Below the pieces are notes generated by a model. It made no database searches and was not told the origin of the DNA. It was given only the letters and a program-made list of their open reading frames with translations. A stretch of DNA of 64,000 nucleotides, taken from NCBI GenBank assembly GCA_020627705.1, contig JAHDGJ010000006.1, positions 132,732-196,731 on the forward strand. The letters are read 5' to 3'. A program made the position numbers and the translations under genes. This document shows positions 26,698 through 36,035 of the stretch, piece after piece. The DNA comes from Saprospiraceae bacterium (GTDB taxonomy: Bacteria > Bacteroidota > Bacteroidia > Chitinophagales > Saprospiraceae). Position 1 is the first letter of the stretch. The number at the start of each line of letters is the position of its first letter.

Positions 26698-27912
26698 TCA
26701 ATTGATCTTAAATGCTACTGCATGCTTGTATGTAGTTGTAAAAAACATATCGAGCTTGTCATCGTATACGATGTCATTATTATAAATGGAACCGTCAAAA
26801 GCCTTTTCACGATGAACCAGCTCCCCAGTCGATGCATCTAAAACGATCACCGATCCTTTGCCCCAAGAGGTGAAGACTAAATAATCTTTCTTTTCATAAT
26901 AAAGCATATTTTCAGTACAATTGGATGAATAAAAATCCTCATGCCATATGATTTCTCCCGTTTTTGGATTTAAGCATAATGAATTTGTACCGGTGTCATT
27001 GACGAAAAGTCTATCATTTACGAGCAAATGATTGGTATTGTTCCAAATACCAAACTTGTCATAGCCGGGTATTTGGGTTTTCCAGACTTGTTTACCACTT
27101 TTCAGATCAAAGGCATACATGCTATAATCGCCTCCAGTAATCACAAGGTCATTGTAAATTATGGGAGGGTGAAGATTATTTGAAGCGAAATGATCTGTCA
27201 CCAAAGTTCTCCATAATTCAACATTTTGGATATGATCAAATGCCACGATATACTGTTGGATCAACTCTGGTGGTTGTTCCGAGTTGGGTCTGACGTTGTA
27301 TATCATGATATTGTCTTCCCAAAATGTTGGTGGAGAAATCGTTTGAGTACCCAACGATCCCGGCGAATATTTTACCATTTCTGTTTGTTCTCCGGTGAAT
27401 GGGTCGAACTCTAAAATGCTCTCTTCAAAACCATCCGATTCCTTTGATTTTGCACCGACTACAAGATAAAATTTACCTTTGGTCAAAGTACCCGAATCTC
27501 TTCTTTGAGAGCTCTGAAAGAGGTCATACTCCCACACCACTTTTTGAGAATCAAGATCAAATCCAAATACTCTAAATTCCGTCACGCAAATCAACATATT
27601 TTGGTGCAGATAGTTATAATCAATATTGGATTTATCCCATCCATCATACACATAGGTCCAATCTCTTTCTCCTGTCGATACATTTTGTCCAAAAATTGTT
27701 GCGGGTTGTTTCAAGTCTCCAAAGTGTAAAAAGGTGTTTTGATAAAGTTGGTTAAGCTCATTGCCAACAACTTCTTGCTTAGCATCAATTCTGGCCGACC
27801 ATTCATGCTGAAACACACTTTGATTTACAATTGGTGGATCTATAGGCGTGTTTTTTGCACACGAGAAAAATCCTAGCCCCAAAAAAATCATTACAAGTTT
27901 ACTTAGATACAT
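26698..27912 (-). CDS. PQQ-type beta-propeller lipoprotein
   Basis: 404 residues, lipobox GFFSC (Cys 18). The body is a string of beta-propeller blades with PQQ_2-like Trp-docking repeats: VFGFDLDSQKVVWEYDLF, MYAFDLKSGKQVWKTQIPG, LCLNPKTGEIIWHEDFY and VIVLDASTGELVHREKAF. Such propellers either bind PQQ in dehydrogenases or act as scaffolds like BamB; no dehydrogenase motifs are seen, so a binding role is more likely. It starts 11 bp after the lipase-like gene, the last member of the leftward island unit. No T9SS domain. Confidence 0.85.
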   Translation of the reverse strand: MYLSKLVMIFLGLGFFSCAKNTPIDPPIVNQSVFQHEWSARIDAKQEVVGNELNQLYQNTFLHFGDLKQPATIFGQNVSTGERDWTYVYDGWDKSNIDYNYLHQNMLICVTEFRVFGFDLDSQKVVWEYDLFQSSQRRDSGTLTKGKFYLVVGAKSKESDGFEESILEFDPFTGEQTEMVKYSPGSLGTQTISPPTFWEDNIMIYNVRPNSEQPPELIQQYIVAFDHIQNVELWRTLVTDHFASNNLHPPIIYNDLVITGGDYSMYAFDLKSGKQVWKTQIPGYDKFGIWNNTNHLLVNDRLFVNDTGTNSLCLNPKTGEIIWHEDFYSSNCTENMLYYEKKDYLVFTSWGKGSVIVLDASTGELVHREKAFDGSIYNNDIVYDDKLDMFFTTTYKHAVAFKIN

Positions 27913-27923
27913 AATTAGACAGA

Positions 27924-29570
27924 TTATCTCGTTTCTGTTTTAAAATAATCACCGCCTAATCCCTGAACGAAAATAGCATTTACGGCATCAGCCATATTGC
28001 TGTCGTTTTTCATTTGCATATGATTAGAGCCGGGCATTTCGATCGGAGGATAATTTATCCCTGGAGCACTCAATACGGATTCCGCTAGGATGAAACCATC
28101 GTTTGGTTTAGCATAAGAAAGGGTCGTATACTCTGGCATTGGTTCACAATTCTCGCATTCCAAAGTTGAACATGGTCCAAAGCAGTAGTCAAAAACTTCT
28201 TCGCCATTTTCGAATGATTCAAAAATGCAAGAACAGTTACCAGTTGGTACAACTTCATATACTGTATTTGCTTCAATAATTTGTAACCATCGGTCATTAA
28301 TTGTTGGAAGAAAATCCACGCCTTTTTGATAGGCGTCTCGAATACCAGGAGCTCCTGTGATGAAATTAACAACGAGTCCATCAATACCACCAATACTTGA
28401 TATTTCTGTCCAATATTCTAACTTTGACTCATACCAGTTAAAGATATTGTTGTAAATCTCAATTCCTAATTCATCAGAAACATCTGCACCATATAAAGGA
28501 TAATTATTTGGAGTTCCTTCTCCAAATGATCCAAGAAATCGAGGAGTTAGTGATCCACCATTGGCTCCATCCTCAACTCCATAAAATATGGCTTTATGAT
28601 CCGTAGGAATTTCACCTAAAGAGCTAATATAACTTGTAGTTAAATCTGCTTCTATACCTTCCAATACTGTACCTTCAATCAGCGGAATTGCTAGCTCCGA
28701 AGCGTAACCGCATAACCAATCTTGTACTCCATGTACCAATTCGAAGTTGCGCATAAGTATACTGATCCAATCGGGCAGAAAATCTTCAGCCTCTTCTTCT
28801 ACTGGTCCTGCTCCTAGATTTTTACAAGCATCTCTAACAAAATTAGAAACTAAGCTCGGATTGTTGGCATATGTATTGGCTAAACCAGCTCCTCCATGAC
28901 AGGATCCAAAATTGATGACGCCATTGAATCGAGGTTCACCATTTGGATCCAATAGTTGACCCATTTCACGTATCACAATGCCTCCTTGACTATGCGCAAT
29001 GATAAAATCTTTTTCCATGTTTTCTCGATTTACAGAAATACGTTCGATTTCGGACTTGGCATCAGCCGCTGCTACGGTCATTGAAGTTTGAGAGGGATTG
29101 TAGTCTAAATATTGGCTTATTAATTTGAAATTACCACTTGGAACTCCATTCGTCAAACCACCAACTTCATTCCCTACCATTTCCCATGAACTGTCATTTC
29201 CTCTCCATCCATGAACCCAATACACAAATCGATCCTGCATAGGTGCAGGGCATCCTAAATGTTGAATTTCTCCAGCAGTAAGTGGACATTCGTCTTGCCC
29301 ATCCATCACTCCGTCGTTATCGCTGTCTGGATCTAAGTAGTTTGGAATTCCATCGCCATCCGTATCGCCATTTCCTTCTTGACAATTAGGAACGCCATCT
29401 CCATCATCATCTGCAGTAATATCAATGCTAATGTTCGGATCAAAAGTCACAGTGACGTGATCAGGAACAAATTTCGTTGGTTTGGTTGGGCATTCACTTA
29501 TTGGTTCCTCTTGAGCATTTAGTGAAATAGTGAAGATTAGAAGGCATAATATATTAAATATCTTTTTCAT
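27924..29570 (-). CDS. Secreted lipase-like alpha/beta hydrolase with Ca-binding repeats
   Basis: 548 residues with a signal peptide (1-19, ending LNAQ). Residues 53-95 form a thrombospondin type 3-like calcium array with repeated DxDxDG units (ADDDGDGVPNC, DTDGDGIPNYLD, DSDNDGVMDG). The hydrolase domain follows: oxyanion-type VHGWRG at 119-124 and nucleophile Ser 194 in AHSQGG, as in PGAP1-like and triacylglycerol lipases. An acidic/His dyad cannot be placed with certainty; SNHMQMKND near residue 520 offers a candidate His. No sorting domain is visible at the end. Probably an extracellular or surface esterase. It sits 32 bp from the Asp-rich unknown. Confidence 0.8.
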   Translation of the reverse strand: MKKIFNILCLLIFTISLNAQEEPISECPTKPTKFVPDHVTVTFDPNISIDITADDDGDGVPNCQEGNGDTDGDGIPNYLDPDSDNDGVMDGQDECPLTAGEIQHLGCPAPMQDRFVYWVHGWRGNDSSWEMVGNEVGGLTNGVPSGNFKLISQYLDYNPSQTSMTVAAADAKSEIERISVNRENMEKDFIIAHSQGGIVIREMGQLLDPNGEPRFNGVINFGSCHGGAGLANTYANNPSLVSNFVRDACKNLGAGPVEEEAEDFLPDWISILMRNFELVHGVQDWLCGYASELAIPLIEGTVLEGIEADLTTSYISSLGEIPTDHKAIFYGVEDGANGGSLTPRFLGSFGEGTPNNYPLYGADVSDELGIEIYNNIFNWYESKLEYWTEISSIGGIDGLVVNFITGAPGIRDAYQKGVDFLPTINDRWLQIIEANTVYEVVPTGNCSCIFESFENGEEVFDYCFGPCSTLECENCEPMPEYTTLSYAKPNDGFILAESVLSAPGINYPPIEMPGSNHMQMKNDSNMADAVNAIFVQGLGGDYFKTETR

Positions 29571-29602
29571 TGTTTCATTTTTTATATGATCATCATTTGG
29601 TT

Positions 29603-30646
29603 TTACATCGTGTAGTCTGAAAAGAGACTTATAGAATATTTTTCATAGCAGTCTCCGTTGGTGAAAACTTCGTAGTCGACGGAAATGCATTTTACTAAGA
29701 CGTTTTCGTTCAATACTTCGTTTTTGACGTAGTAATAAGTGCAGGTATTATCCCAATCATTTGCAGTGTCGTCTTCATCATTTACAGTGTCATTTCCATC
29801 ATCATCTTCGTCAAATTTAGTTTTGATCGTAAAAGTCAACGTATTTGGATTCCAAATCATAACACATGTGCTATTGGTTGCGGTGGTCACACCTTGAGTG
29901 GTTTGGATTTGGAAACCTGAAGCTTCCAACTGCTGTAATACGGCAAGACTAGGTTTGGTATAAATTTTTGTTGATAATAAACCATTGGTTTTAATGCTTG
30001 TATTATCGTTTTGATATTTTACCAACGCTTTTGTTGAATGTTTATATTCTTTTGTAAAGTCTGCTTCTACGGTAGTTGAATATCCCGTACTTGAGGTACT
30101 GGAACCTGATCTAGAATCTCTTCCTTCAGAACCGGTACGTTGTAAGTAGTTGTTTTGTGAACTAAACGTATTAGTGATTCCAGTACTGTTAATGGTAGTT
30201 GTCAACGGTATGTTATACCATTCGGGGTAATGGTTTTCGTGCGAAACAAACGTAATTTCGCGAACAAAATCACCCCTAGCATCGAATGTTTCTAAATAAG
30301 CACGACTTAATTTGGTACTCTTTAATTTTAATTTGTCACGAATTTCAAGAGAATTCAAATCTGTCTCTGGGCTCACACGAACCCCTGTAGTAGTATTTTC
30401 TACGAATCGCAATTCTTCACTTGAATCACCTAACGAAATCATTTCTTTTAATGATTGAAAGGTTTCAGTGAAAAAATCAGATACTCCTTTAAAAAAGGAA
30501 GGGTCTTCATGCTCAACTGAGATTTTCGGTTTTTCGGTTTCGTTGGCTTTTAATTGCGTCGGAAGGACCGAAAGTGCAACCATGCAGGCGAATAAGCTGC
30601 ATAGGATAATTGGATTTCGAGCGTGAGCTCTTATCTTATGTGTCAT
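29603..30646 (-). CDS. Exported Asp-rich protein of unknown function
   Basis: 347 residues with a positively charged N-terminus and a signal peptide ending near LPTQLKAN (residue 35). A Ser/Thr-rich central region (GSEGRDSRSGSSTSSTGYST, about 174-193) contains possible beta strands. The C-terminal third carries an Asp/Asn cluster (DEDDDGNDTVNDEDDTAND, about 277-295) that could bind calcium, then a Cys/Tyr-rich strand region. No family recognised. It is the third of five leftward island genes, all with export signals. Confidence 0.6.
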   Translation of the reverse strand: MTHKIRAHARNPIILCSLFACMVALSVLPTQLKANETEKPKISVEHEDPSFFKGVSDFFTETFQSLKEMISLGDSSEELRFVENTTTGVRVSPETDLNSLEIRDKLKLKSTKLSRAYLETFDARGDFVREITFVSHENHYPEWYNIPLTTTINSTGITNTFSSQNNYLQRTGSEGRDSRSGSSTSSTGYSTTVEADFTKEYKHSTKALVKYQNDNTSIKTNGLLSTKIYTKPSLAVLQQLEASGFQIQTTQGVTTATNSTCVMIWNPNTLTFTIKTKFDEDDDGNDTVNDEDDTANDWDNTCTYYYVKNEVLNENVLVKCISVDYEVFTNGDCYEKYSISLFSDYTM

Positions 30647-30736
30647 AATAAAAGTTTAAAAATGTTTAAATAAAATTCTTACTCCCTTTGATGGCGTTTC
30701 AGATATCTCCTATATAAAGTCGCGCTGAATTATATC

Positions 30737-31879
30737 TTAGTCAAATTGATTGATCCCGTACAAGATTGCTTTCAAACCACTTCCATTTATCTCCACTGGT
30801 TTGTATGCAATCTGAAATTTATTGATAGATTGTTCTACATCTCTTTTAAGTTTGGAATACTCAAAAGGCAATTGGTCTAAGCAAGTTTCTTCGTTTTCAT
30901 AGTTGCTGAGTATTACAAGAAACTTTTGATAATATTTTTCTGCATCTCCTATGTAAGCATTGTATTGATCAATAAATGAGAGAAGTCGATCAATCGGGAA
31001 TTCAATGTTAATTCGTTTGATTAGTTTTTCGTTCTTATTGTTTTCTTTGGTTAAATCATTGATATACTCATTTAGTTTGTGACGTAACTGTTCCCAGTCA
31101 TCTTTCATTCTACAAGTATGTATGTCCGTGATATAATCTATTGGTTTGGTATACAGTTCAAACAGTTCTTCGATATTCTTTTTGAGTTCTTCGTTATGAG
31201 ACTTCAAAAAATTTGTTTCGAAATATATAGTGTTGACATCATTGTACATTCTTACAGAGAAATCCAAAATGCATTCTATTTCTTTTAAATCTTTTGAATC
31301 ATTCTTTTTAGAAAATCCATTGCTTACCATATTGGTAAAAGTGCTGATCACCGATAGAATCGAATTGCTCTGAAGTATTTCAGACATCTTAAAGCCATTT
31401 TTCTTTTCATTATTCTCTTCAAGATTTTTTCTAAACCTATGGAATTCTGGATATTCATTAGGATTCGTTATTCGATTGATTTCGGAGAATGTTTGGATTG
31501 AAGAAAAATGATGATCTAGGCTTAGTATTTTCTCATAAAGGATTTTTATTACTTCCAGTCCTTTGATATATCTAATTTTCGAAACATCTGTTTTTAATTG
31601 GTTTAAAATCCGTTTCTCTTTTTTCTCATTTTCTAATAGTTGAATGAGGTAGTTTAGTTTTTCTTCATTCGTAATAGCAGGATTGCTTATCAACTTGTCT
31701 TCAATTTCCTTGGTTTGCCGAGAAAGAAAATCAAGTTGATCCTTAGAATCAGCAATTAAAACATCAAGCTCTTTCTGAATTACCTTAAATAACTCTTCTA
31801 AGTTATAGTCTGGGTTGGAGTGGACCATAGACGACATTGAAAGGAACAGACATAGGAGTAGAAATTTAATCTTATTCAT
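30737..31879 (-). CDS. Exported coiled-coil protein, unknown
   Basis: 380 residues with a signal peptide (1-21, FLLLCLFLSMSSMVHS). The rest is almost entirely helical and Lys/Glu-rich, with long heptad-like stretches (for example LNYLIQLLENEKKEKRILNQ near 67-86). It may form an elongated periplasmic rod. No enzyme motif seen. Its start overlaps the next upstream gene by 8 bp, so the two are coupled. It is codon- and AT-biased compared with the flanking housekeeping genes. Confidence 0.6.
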   Translation of the reverse strand: MNKIKFLLLCLFLSMSSMVHSNPDYNLEELFKVIQKELDVLIADSKDQLDFLSRQTKEIEDKLISNPAITNEEKLNYLIQLLENEKKEKRILNQLKTDVSKIRYIKGLEVIKILYEKILSLDHHFSSIQTFSEINRITNPNEYPEFHRFRKNLEENNEKKNGFKMSEILQSNSILSVISTFTNMVSNGFSKKNDSKDLKEIECILDFSVRMYNDVNTIYFETNFLKSHNEELKKNIEELFELYTKPIDYITDIHTCRMKDDWEQLRHKLNEYINDLTKENNKNEKLIKRINIEFPIDRLLSFIDQYNAYIGDAEKYYQKFLVILSNYENEETCLDQLPFEYSKLKRDVEQSINKFQIAYKPVEINGSGLKAILYGINQFD

Positions 31880-32333
31880 AAAGCTTAATTTTTACAGAGG
31901 TGATTAGTTTATTGTCGCTTGTCGAAACTGGGTATTGTCCCTTTAGAATGTAGCCGCTTGTAAAATTGGTATTGATTCCACTTGAAAGGATATTAGAGTT
32001 TATAAAGTAATCATGATTAAGGATCAAGCACTCTTTATCATGGTCAAGGCAATCATTAAATAATCTATTCTTTTCTTCCTCGGACATTTTATCTTCGAAA
32101 AAGATGAAGAATGCAGTTTCATTAGATGGGTTAATTTGTATGGAAGCATTTGAATTTGAAAAGCTGTTAGATTTATTGATAGAACATAAACCACTTCCTC
32201 CAACACAGCTTCGACCTCTTATATCTAAATGTAATTCTACGATTGGATTTGTGCTACTTTCGTCAGATTCTCCTTGCGCTGAAAGTGTGAAGGCAAACAA
32301 TTGTGTGAGTAGCATTAGATAAATTATTTTCAT
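31872..32333 (-). CDS. Small exported protein, unknown
   Basis: 153 residues; signal peptide 1-19 (MKIIYLMLLTQLFAFTLSAQ). The short mature part has cysteines at RSCVGGSGLC and again at CLDHDKEC, so two disulfides are plausible. No family recognised. It is the first gene of the leftward unit and overlaps the coiled-coil gene by 8 bp. No TAnnTTTG promoter box was found on this strand in the gap upstream. Confidence 0.55.
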   Translation of the reverse strand: MKIIYLMLLTQLFAFTLSAQGESDESSTNPIVELHLDIRGRSCVGGSGLCSINKSNSFSNSNASIQINPSNETAFFIFFEDKMSEEEKNRLFNDCLDHDKECLILNHDYFINSNILSSGINTNFTSGYILKGQYPVSTSDNKLITSVKIKLYE

Positions 32334-32974
32334 TATTAAATAGTTTTATTGGTACTTAAATAGTCCGCAAAATTTCTATTGAGTTTTTCTGTATTGGACT
32401 CGTTTGATCATGCACTTCTTATAACACAGAATTGTTTTTTTTGTGACTGAAAATTAATTCATAAATGACGGTAAGTAGTGTTTGATAGCATTGTTTTCGG
32501 AATAATTGATTGCAGGAATATTTCGCTTTGAGCCAATAAAAAACTAACTATGCTAAACGATAATTGTCTGCAATAGATTTGAAAAACTTGACTTAATTTT
32601 CTGTTGATTCTATTGAATTGTTTAAAACCAAAGAGTTGAATGGTTGCGCCGAAATTGGAAATGGTCACTATGCAGAGAAGTTTTCAATTCGCAATCTCAA
32701 TCACTAAATCTGTATTTACGCTCCACCGTACCTATCATAAAACGAATAAAATTTTTCAACTACTTTATTCAATCCTATCACCAACAATTCTTCCTGAAGT
32801 GTAGAAGGATTTATTGTTTTATATACTAGATGAGTTAACCGCATTTCTATTTTAATATGAGTATACATTTCTTTTTGCAAGATGTGCGTCACAAAGGTTC
32901 TTTGTTGGGGTTATAATGATAAGAAAGAAATATTGGTATATCAACGGTTATTCCAATAAGACAAAGTGATAAAG

Positions 32975-33008
32975 TAATAAAAACACTTTTGCGAAAGTCT
33001 TTTTATTA
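32975..33008 (+). other. Near-perfect AT-rich inverted repeat
   Basis: The arms TAATAAAAACACTTT and AAAGTCTTTTTATTA pair in 14 of 15 positions with a C:C mismatch, around a TGCG loop. It lies 6 bp before the GC-rich terminator. It could be a second terminator, an RNA structural element, or an operator-like dyad for the sigma unit. Confidence 0.65.
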
Positions 33009-33014
33009 ATCTCG

Positions 33015-33046
33015 GCCAGAAAGGGGTGCCTTTCTGGCTTTTTTTT
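33015..33046 (+). terminator. Strong terminator upstream of the sigma-factor gene
   Basis: The arms GCCAGAAAGG (33015-33024) and CCTTTCTGGC (33029-33038) pair perfectly around a GGTG loop and are followed by eight T, so the direction is rightward. No recognisable gene precedes it on this strand; see the findings. Confidence 0.8.
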
Positions 33047-33113
33047 GGTGTCATTCTTGACATTTTAAGAATTTAGTTGAAAAGGTGTCACAAATTCTAC
33101 GATCTTAAGTTAT

Positions 33114-33752
33114 ATGGCTGAGATTAATAATAAACTACACATGTTATTATCAAATAGCAGAAACAAACCGGAGAATAGAATTCTCAAAATGCCATCCATT
33201 AAGGACAATTTCGGACTAACTAAGTCGGAATTTGAACGATGCGTCGAAAACTTAAAAAGTGGATTTAGTAATGTTTTATCACAAGGCCTAATCCGACAAC
33301 TTCCAGAAAGTATGACATATCTGCAAAATAAATTCCAAGTAAATAGGGAAACTTCTTATGATGTATGTATGAATACTTTTTTGATTTTTAGGTCAAAAAT
33401 TATTCTGGAAAAAATTAGGTATGGAAATCTTCGATTTCTTTTTACTCGTATGTGCGTAAATACCTACTTGGATCAGAAAAAGAAGGAACAAAGAATATCA
33501 GAAGCTATTAATTCATTTCATGCAAATAAAAACGAATCAAATATCAATTCAGAGGAGTTTTTTGAGAAGCTTGATTTGCTTATTTCCAAGCTGCCAGATA
33601 ATCATAGAACATTGATGAAAGCAATTTATTTCTCATCAAGGTCAATGGAAGAAATTGCAAAAGATCACGGTATTAGTTATGCCAATTTGAGAAAGAAGAA
33701 GCAAAGAATTTTACAATCCCTAAAAACTGATTTTTTTAAGCCTACTAATTAA
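33114..33752 (+). CDS. ECF-like sigma-70 family RNA polymerase sigma factor
   Basis: 212 residues. The region 2-like helices lie around 60-125 (YDVCMNTFLIFRSKIILEKI, then LRFLFTRMCVNTYLDQKKKE, as in ECF regions 2.2-2.4). Region 4 spans about 147-205: FEKLDLLISKLPDNHRTLMK, then the helix-turn-helix SMEEIAKDHGISYANLRKKK. Sigma region 3 is absent, as in ECF factors. The N-terminal ~45 residues are a charged extension. It is the first gene of the rightward island unit and is followed by a single-pass membrane protein 13 bp away, the typical sigma/anti-sigma order. The target promoter is unknown. Confidence 0.88.
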   Translation: MAEINNKLHMLLSNSRNKPENRILKMPSIKDNFGLTKSEFERCVENLKSGFSNVLSQGLIRQLPESMTYLQNKFQVNRETSYDVCMNTFLIFRSKIILEKIRYGNLRFLFTRMCVNTYLDQKKKEQRISEAINSFHANKNESNINSEEFFEKLDLLISKLPDNHRTLMKAIYFSSRSMEEIAKDHGISYANLRKKKQRILQSLKTDFFKPTN

Positions 33753-33765
33753 TTTTCTATAAAGC

Positions 33766-34362
33766 ATGAGCGAAAAATATTCAAACGAGCAAAAAATGGG
33801 GAACGAAGAGGATTTCGAGATATTGTTAAGGGAAAAGTTTAGGAGAGATGAAATTCAGAAACTAAAGCAAGAAATTCCAATGCCAGGCCAAAAAGAATTC
33901 GTAGTAAAAACTAATTATAGTTTGAAAAGTGTTCTTGCAATTGCTGCTTCTTTATTGTTTTTGGTTTCAATTTCTACTTTTTTATTCTCATCCTATGCGA
34001 ATAATTCTGAAGCCTTCGCAGATACTTTGATAGCAGAATCCTATTTTGCTACTTCAGAGGATAACGAAGAAAGAGGAATAGATAATGAAAACTTTGGGTC
34101 CTCTGACTTAACAGTAAAATTTGACAAAGCTGTCTCATTGGCTAAAGGTAGTGATGATCAAAAGAAAGAAGCTTTGGAATTACTGAAAACTATAACTGTA
34201 ACGCGCAATAAGTTTCAAATAGAAGGAAAATATCTAGAGATCTTACTTTATGCCGCCCTTGGACAAAACCAAAGTGCTAAGAAAGGTATTGAAGAAATAA
34301 AACAATTGTCAAACTATCAAAGTAATAATATAAATAAGTTGCTAGAATTACTTATTGAATAA
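33766..34362 (+). CDS. Single-pass membrane protein, candidate anti-sigma factor
   Basis: 198 residues. The cytoplasmic part (1-53) is highly charged (EEDFEILLREKFRRDEIQKL). A single membrane helix spans about 54-77 (SVLAIAASLLFLVSISTFLF). A helical periplasmic part of about 120 residues follows, including a TPR-like pair (KEALELLKTITVTRNKFQIE, then YAALGQNQSAKKGIEEIKQL). No ZAS zinc motif is visible, so anti-sigma identity rests on gene order and topology. It lies 13 bp after the sigma gene, and its last 8 bp overlap an upstream start of the next frame. Confidence 0.65.
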   Translation: MSEKYSNEQKMGNEEDFEILLREKFRRDEIQKLKQEIPMPGQKEFVVKTNYSLKSVLAIAASLLFLVSISTFLFSSYANNSEAFADTLIAESYFATSEDNEERGIDNENFGSSDLTVKFDKAVSLAKGSDDQKKEALELLKTITVTRNKFQIEGKYLEILLYAALGQNQSAKKGIEEIKQLSNYQSNNINKLLELLIE

Positions 34363-34399
34363 ATCCAACAATTTTTTGAGATTAATAAACTACACTATT

Positions 34400-36034
34400 A
34401 TGAGATTAATAAATTTAAGAACCGTATTCGTACTATTTTTTGGGCTTTGCTTTAGTATCCGAGCTGAAGCTCAAGTTACTAATCACCATATAACCAATGG
34501 GAATCATGATTTTAAATCATCTTATCCTGAACAAAATCTATATTTCTATCTGTTTGATGATGGATACCATAGCTTTGAAGTAGAACCTTATCATCAATAT
34601 CATGTTGATCATGTTGGAGCTCAACCTAAGGTTTATACGACAGAGCCTTATGGTTCCCATGATCCAACGGGTACTAATGCTGGTAATGTGATAAGTGATG
34701 GTACTAATCAAATACCAACAAACCCTGATGCTGATATGTCAAATATGATTCAGATAAAAAGGAGTTGGAATTTAAGAGATGGTTCGCAAAATTATTTTGT
34801 AATTCTGTTCAAAAATCTGGACAAAACGAATAGTATTAGTGGTTGCGTAGAATTTCATTACCAAAGTCAGAATTCCGATATAGTTGCCTCAGATGATATT
34901 CTGGATTCATATAATAACTGGGTGCATTCTAGAACTCATTCCACTTCTCCTTATACTCAAGAGGGTATGAGTCATATGTATAAATGGCACTTTGATGACT
35001 TAGAGCCAATGGAAGAAAGATATATTTATGTTCGAGCGACTTGCTTGGAACAAATGAACAACTTTGTTAAAACTGCTGCTGTATTACACGTAAGTAATAA
35101 TGACTGTACGACCGTAGTTCCTTGGAATGAGAATGACAAACAGAATGGGCAAGGAAATGGAAACTCCAATTCAATCGGAACAGATCCAATCTATGTTCTT
35201 AATTCTCAGGTGATGGCTTATGCGCATGATCCCAACTGCATGATTTCATATTGCACAGAAAGATTTTTTCAATATGATGATGGACCAATTATTGATTATC
35301 GCATATATTTTCAAAACGATGGGGAGAATTACGCGAATTATGTCAGAATTGATACCAAGCCTAATACACCAATGAAAAACGTCCGATTATTGGACGCAAG
35401 TCATAGTTGTTCATTAAACTGGAGTGCGAATCAAATTAGGGTAGAATACCAAAACATTAATTTGCCAAGCACCCAAATGCATTATCCCGTAGAGCAGACA
35501 ATTGGATGGGTTGATGTGAGAGTTTGTTATAAGTATGTAGTGGATTGTTTTGATCAAATTGGGGGTATTGTTTTTGACCAGCAAGAGCCAATAGCGATTC
35601 GCAATCAAGTATGTACTGGCCTTTCAGAACCTTGCAATGTTTATGGACATTTAGAATCTCCTACTATTTTTCAATACGGTGTTGATTGTCAAACGAGTCT
35701 TATGACGCAAAATCTATTTATAGAAGTCAATCCTTTCGAAGGCAGTAATAAGGATATTGCTACTCCAAGAAGCCATATTGGAACGGATGATGAAATTAGA
35801 ATATTTCCAAATCCAGCTTCTGAAAGATTGACCTTGAGATTTCCAAAGACAATGATTGACAGTTCTTTAAAAACAGGAATTTATGATATGCAAGGTTCCC
35901 TGATAAAAGAATTCGACTTTAATCAAGGAACTAATGAAATAGGATTGGATATATCGTTTTTGCCTCAGGGTGCTTATTTTGTGAAAGTTCAAAACTATTT
36001 GACACGAGCAGTCAAGACTTTTATCAAATCTTAA
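34400..36034 (+). CDS. T9SS type A exported protein with a conserved repeat-like domain
   Basis: 544 residues from ATG 34400. An earlier ATG at 34355 overlaps the previous gene but places 15 residues before the signal peptide (MRLINLRTVFVLFFGLCFSI). The mature protein is beta-rich. Residues about 270-420 resemble the DUF7619/CARDB-like beta-sandwich of secreted Bacteroidota proteins: YRIYFQNDGENYANYVRIDT, then IGWVDVRVCYKYV. The last ~75 residues are a type A sorting domain: IFPNPASERLTLRFPK, YDMQGSLIKEFDF, LPQGAYFVKV, ending in KTFIKS. So it is probably surface-bound or released. It sits between the putative anti-sigma gene and the CHAT protease. Confidence 0.78.
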   Translation: MRLINLRTVFVLFFGLCFSIRAEAQVTNHHITNGNHDFKSSYPEQNLYFYLFDDGYHSFEVEPYHQYHVDHVGAQPKVYTTEPYGSHDPTGTNAGNVISDGTNQIPTNPDADMSNMIQIKRSWNLRDGSQNYFVILFKNLDKTNSISGCVEFHYQSQNSDIVASDDILDSYNNWVHSRTHSTSPYTQEGMSHMYKWHFDDLEPMEERYIYVRATCLEQMNNFVKTAAVLHVSNNDCTTVVPWNENDKQNGQGNGNSNSIGTDPIYVLNSQVMAYAHDPNCMISYCTERFFQYDDGPIIDYRIYFQNDGENYANYVRIDTKPNTPMKNVRLLDASHSCSLNWSANQIRVEYQNINLPSTQMHYPVEQTIGWVDVRVCYKYVVDCFDQIGGIVFDQQEPIAIRNQVCTGLSEPCNVYGHLESPTIFQYGVDCQTSLMTQNLFIEVNPFEGSNKDIATPRSHIGTDDEIRIFPNPASERLTLRFPKTMIDSSLKTGIYDMQGSLIKEFDFNQGTNEIGLDISFLPQGAYFVKVQNYLTRAVKTFIKS

Positions 36035-36035
36035 A

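Larger units (their letters stand above)
32334..33113. other. 780-bp intergenic region in the island, no supportable gene
   Basis: AT-rich DNA between the two divergent units. Short frames on either strand (for example near 32459-32668 and 32644-32829) lack start context and family similarity that I can see. TAGATTTG at 32574-32581 matches the -7 consensus on the + strand but lacks a -33 partner. The right end holds two strong hairpins, listed separately. A small RNA or a decayed gene is possible. Confidence 0.5.

Noticed and set aside
32459..32829. Possible decayed transposase fragments in the 780-bp gap
   Set aside because: Short frames on both strands faintly recall transposase helices, but no DDE motif, inverted terminal repeat or target duplication could be found, so no element is called.
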